Positions 32,971 through 33,971 of a stretch of 33,971 nucleotides of DNA are shown in pieces. This DNA comes from Rhodovulum sp. PH10. GTDB lineage: Bacteria > Pseudomonadota > Alphaproteobacteria > Rhizobiales > Xanthobacteraceae. The notes beneath the pieces are model-generated. The model did not search any database and was not told the origin of the DNA. It worked only from the letters and a program-made list of their open reading frames with translations. The number at the start of each line of letters is the position of its first letter. The first letter of the stretch is position 1. The stretch spans positions 1-33,971 of the forward strand of contig NZ_AKZI01000124.1 in NCBI RefSeq assembly GCF_000293785.1. The letters are read 5' to 3'. The position numbers and the translations under genes were made by a program.

Positions 32971-33771
32971 ATGCCGGGACTGAACGATCGGAGGCCGCAC
33001 AACGAGCTGTTGTCCATCCTACCGGCGGCCGATCTCGCGAAGCTCGAGCCTCTGCTCGAGCCGATCTCCATCAAGCAGCGACGGGTCCTGCATCACGATC
33101 GCGCGCCGATGGAGCACGTCTATTTCATCGAGTCGGGCCTGGTGTCCGTGCTCGCCCAGATCGACACCGCCAAGGCGGTGGAGGTGTGCCTGATCGGCCG
33201 CGAGGGATTGTCCGGCCTGCCGATCGTGCTCGGCGGCTCGATGTCGCCGCATCGCCGGGTGGTCCAGCTCGGCGGCTCGGCGCTGCGCATGCGCGCCGCC
33301 GACCTCCACGCCGCCATGCAGTCGCTGCCGCGCTTCGCCACGGTCCTGCTGCGCTACGCCCAGTCGCGGCTGGTGCAGACCTCGCAGGCCGGCGCCTGCA
33401 ACAGCACCCATCCGTTCAAGCAGCGCCTCGCCCGCTGGCTGCTCACCGCGCACGACGGGCTCGACGGCGATCTGCTGCCGGTCACCCACGACATGCTGGC
33501 GCGCCTGCTCGGCGTGCGCCGCGCCACCGTCAGCGAATGCATCGCGCTGCTCGAGCGCGACGGCGTGCTCGGCACCGCGCGCGCCCAGATCACGATCGTC
33601 GATCGCGCCCGGCTCGAGGAGATGGCCTGCGCCTGCTACCGCGTGATGACCACCGAGCGCGAGCGGATGATGCGCGATCTCTCCTTTCACGATGCGCCGA
33701 ACGGCGTCGCGGTGGCCGCTCGCGGCGCGTGCGCCCCGTCGCGCCTGGTGCCGATGTCGCCGCGTCGCTGA
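32971..33771 (+). CDS. Crp/Fnr-family transcriptional regulator
   Basis: A 266-residue regulator. The N-terminal cyclic-nucleotide-binding-like beta-roll runs from about residue 10 to 130 (ISIKQRRVLHHDRAPMEHVYFIESGLVSVL, here named by its ends ISIKQ and GLVSVL). A dimerisation helix and a C-terminal winged helix-turn-helix (about 175-215, LARLLGVRRATVSECIALLE) follow. The N-terminal cysteine cluster of Fnr is missing, so it is not an oxygen-sensing Fnr; the ligand is unknown. Relatives with C-terminal HTH (R)RATVSE are abundant in Bradyrhizobium and Rhodopseudomonas. A GGGGAGG ribosome site lies two bases before the ATG at 32971, which is rather close. The C-terminal 25 residues are unconserved. 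The gene is divergent from the PRC-barrel operon. Confidence 0.9.
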   Translation: MPGLNDRRPHNELLSILPAADLAKLEPLLEPISIKQRRVLHHDRAPMEHVYFIESGLVSVLAQIDTAKAVEVCLIGREGLSGLPIVLGGSMSPHRRVVQLGGSALRMRAADLHAAMQSLPRFATVLLRYAQSRLVQTSQAGACNSTHPFKQRLARWLLTAHDGLDGDLLPVTHDMLARLLGVRRATVSECIALLERDGVLGTARAQITIVDRARLEEMACACYRVMTTERERMMRDLSFHDAPNGVAVAARGACAPSRLVPMSPRR

Positions 33772-33926
33772 CCGGCCGGCCGGCGCCCACCCTCGCGGCG
33801 GGTGCGGCCGTGCCGTTCATCGTGCCGTCACCGGGGACGGACACTCCTTTCGGAAATCGCACGCGGGCGGCCTCGTGATGCACGACTCACGCGAGCGCGC
33901 CTCATACCAACGGCGATAGAGTTCGA

Positions 33927-33971
33927 CCTCGTCCTGAGGAGCACTCCGCAGGAGTGCGTCTCGAAGGGCGA
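33927..33971. repeat. Interspersed palindromic repeat, copy 2, cut by the window end
   Basis: Nearly identical to 2954-3000, with the same CCTCGTCC outer arm and the same inner GCACTCC/GGAGTGC hairpin. The visible part of the last arm has one A-to-G change, which still pairs with T as a wobble. It sits after the Crp/Fnr gene and runs into the right edge of the window. Confidence 0.85.

Noticed and set aside
32328-33074. Minus-strand frame containing repeated PHPPA text
   Set aside because: The apparent peptide repeat comes from translating the 15-bp tandem DNA array. The frame also runs into the Crp/Fnr gene on the other strand.

Overview
The window is a GC-rich chromosomal segment, most likely from an alphaproteobacterium of the order Hyphomicrobiales (a relative of Rhodopseudomonas, Rhodoplanes or Bradyrhizobium). 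This placement is inferred from the gene repertoire, the strong G/C preference at third codon positions, and a 47-bp palindromic repeat of a type common in those genomes. The species cannot be named from the sequence alone.

Layout. (1) 181-5049, plus strand: a HydN-like ferredoxin, a Cys-type formate dehydrogenase H (fdhF), hypA, a 54-codon Cys-containing ORF, hypC and a LysR regulator. This looks like the edge of a formate-hydrogenlyase or hydrogenase-linked locus. (2) 5065-7050, minus: cobyric acid synthase behind a cobalamin riboswitch. (3) 7144-9018, minus: a two-gene DapA-like lyase/SDR operon closed by a strong terminator. The SDR lacks the usual YxxxK pair. (4) 9348-10780: an internally deleted LysR pseudogene and about 1 kb of decayed, gene-poor DNA. 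(5) 10781-16670, plus: a sugar-acid catabolic cluster of OtnK-type kinase, OtnC-type class II aldolase, GntP permease, an isopropylmalate/tartrate-dehydrogenase-like enzyme and a DeoR regulator. (6) 16694-18699, minus: a methyltransferase and an ABC1/UbiB kinase. (7) tRNA-Gln(UUG), then on the plus strand a long acyl-CoA dehydrogenase, a histone-deacetylase-like amidohydrolase and a lipoprotein. (8) 23139-30692, minus: a formate/nitrite-family channel, the osmoregulated periplasmic glucan genes opgG-opgH, and a trehalose-6-phosphate synthase fused to an N-terminal membrane/periplasmic sensor-like module. (9) 30882-32201, minus: an exported PRC-barrel protein and a YetF/DUF421 membrane protein. 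(10) 32971-33771, plus: a Crp/Fnr regulator preceded by two adjacent 15-bp tandem repeat arrays. A second copy of the palindromic repeat runs into the right edge.

How the parts relate. The left end handles formate oxidation and NiFe-hydrogenase maturation; a FocA-type channel lies about 20 kb away. The middle is a self-contained carbon-utilisation island predicted to turn a C4 sugar acid into DHAP. The right part is an osmotic and envelope-stress neighbourhood (periplasmic glucans, trehalose, PRC-barrel, YetF). No prophage, insertion sequence, integrase or CRISPR array was seen. The strongest candidates for something unusual are the membrane-tethered trehalose-6-P synthase, the threonate-type pathway variant that uses an isopropylmalate-dehydrogenase-like enzyme, the small Cys ORF between hypA and hypC, and the SDR without its catalytic Tyr/Lys.
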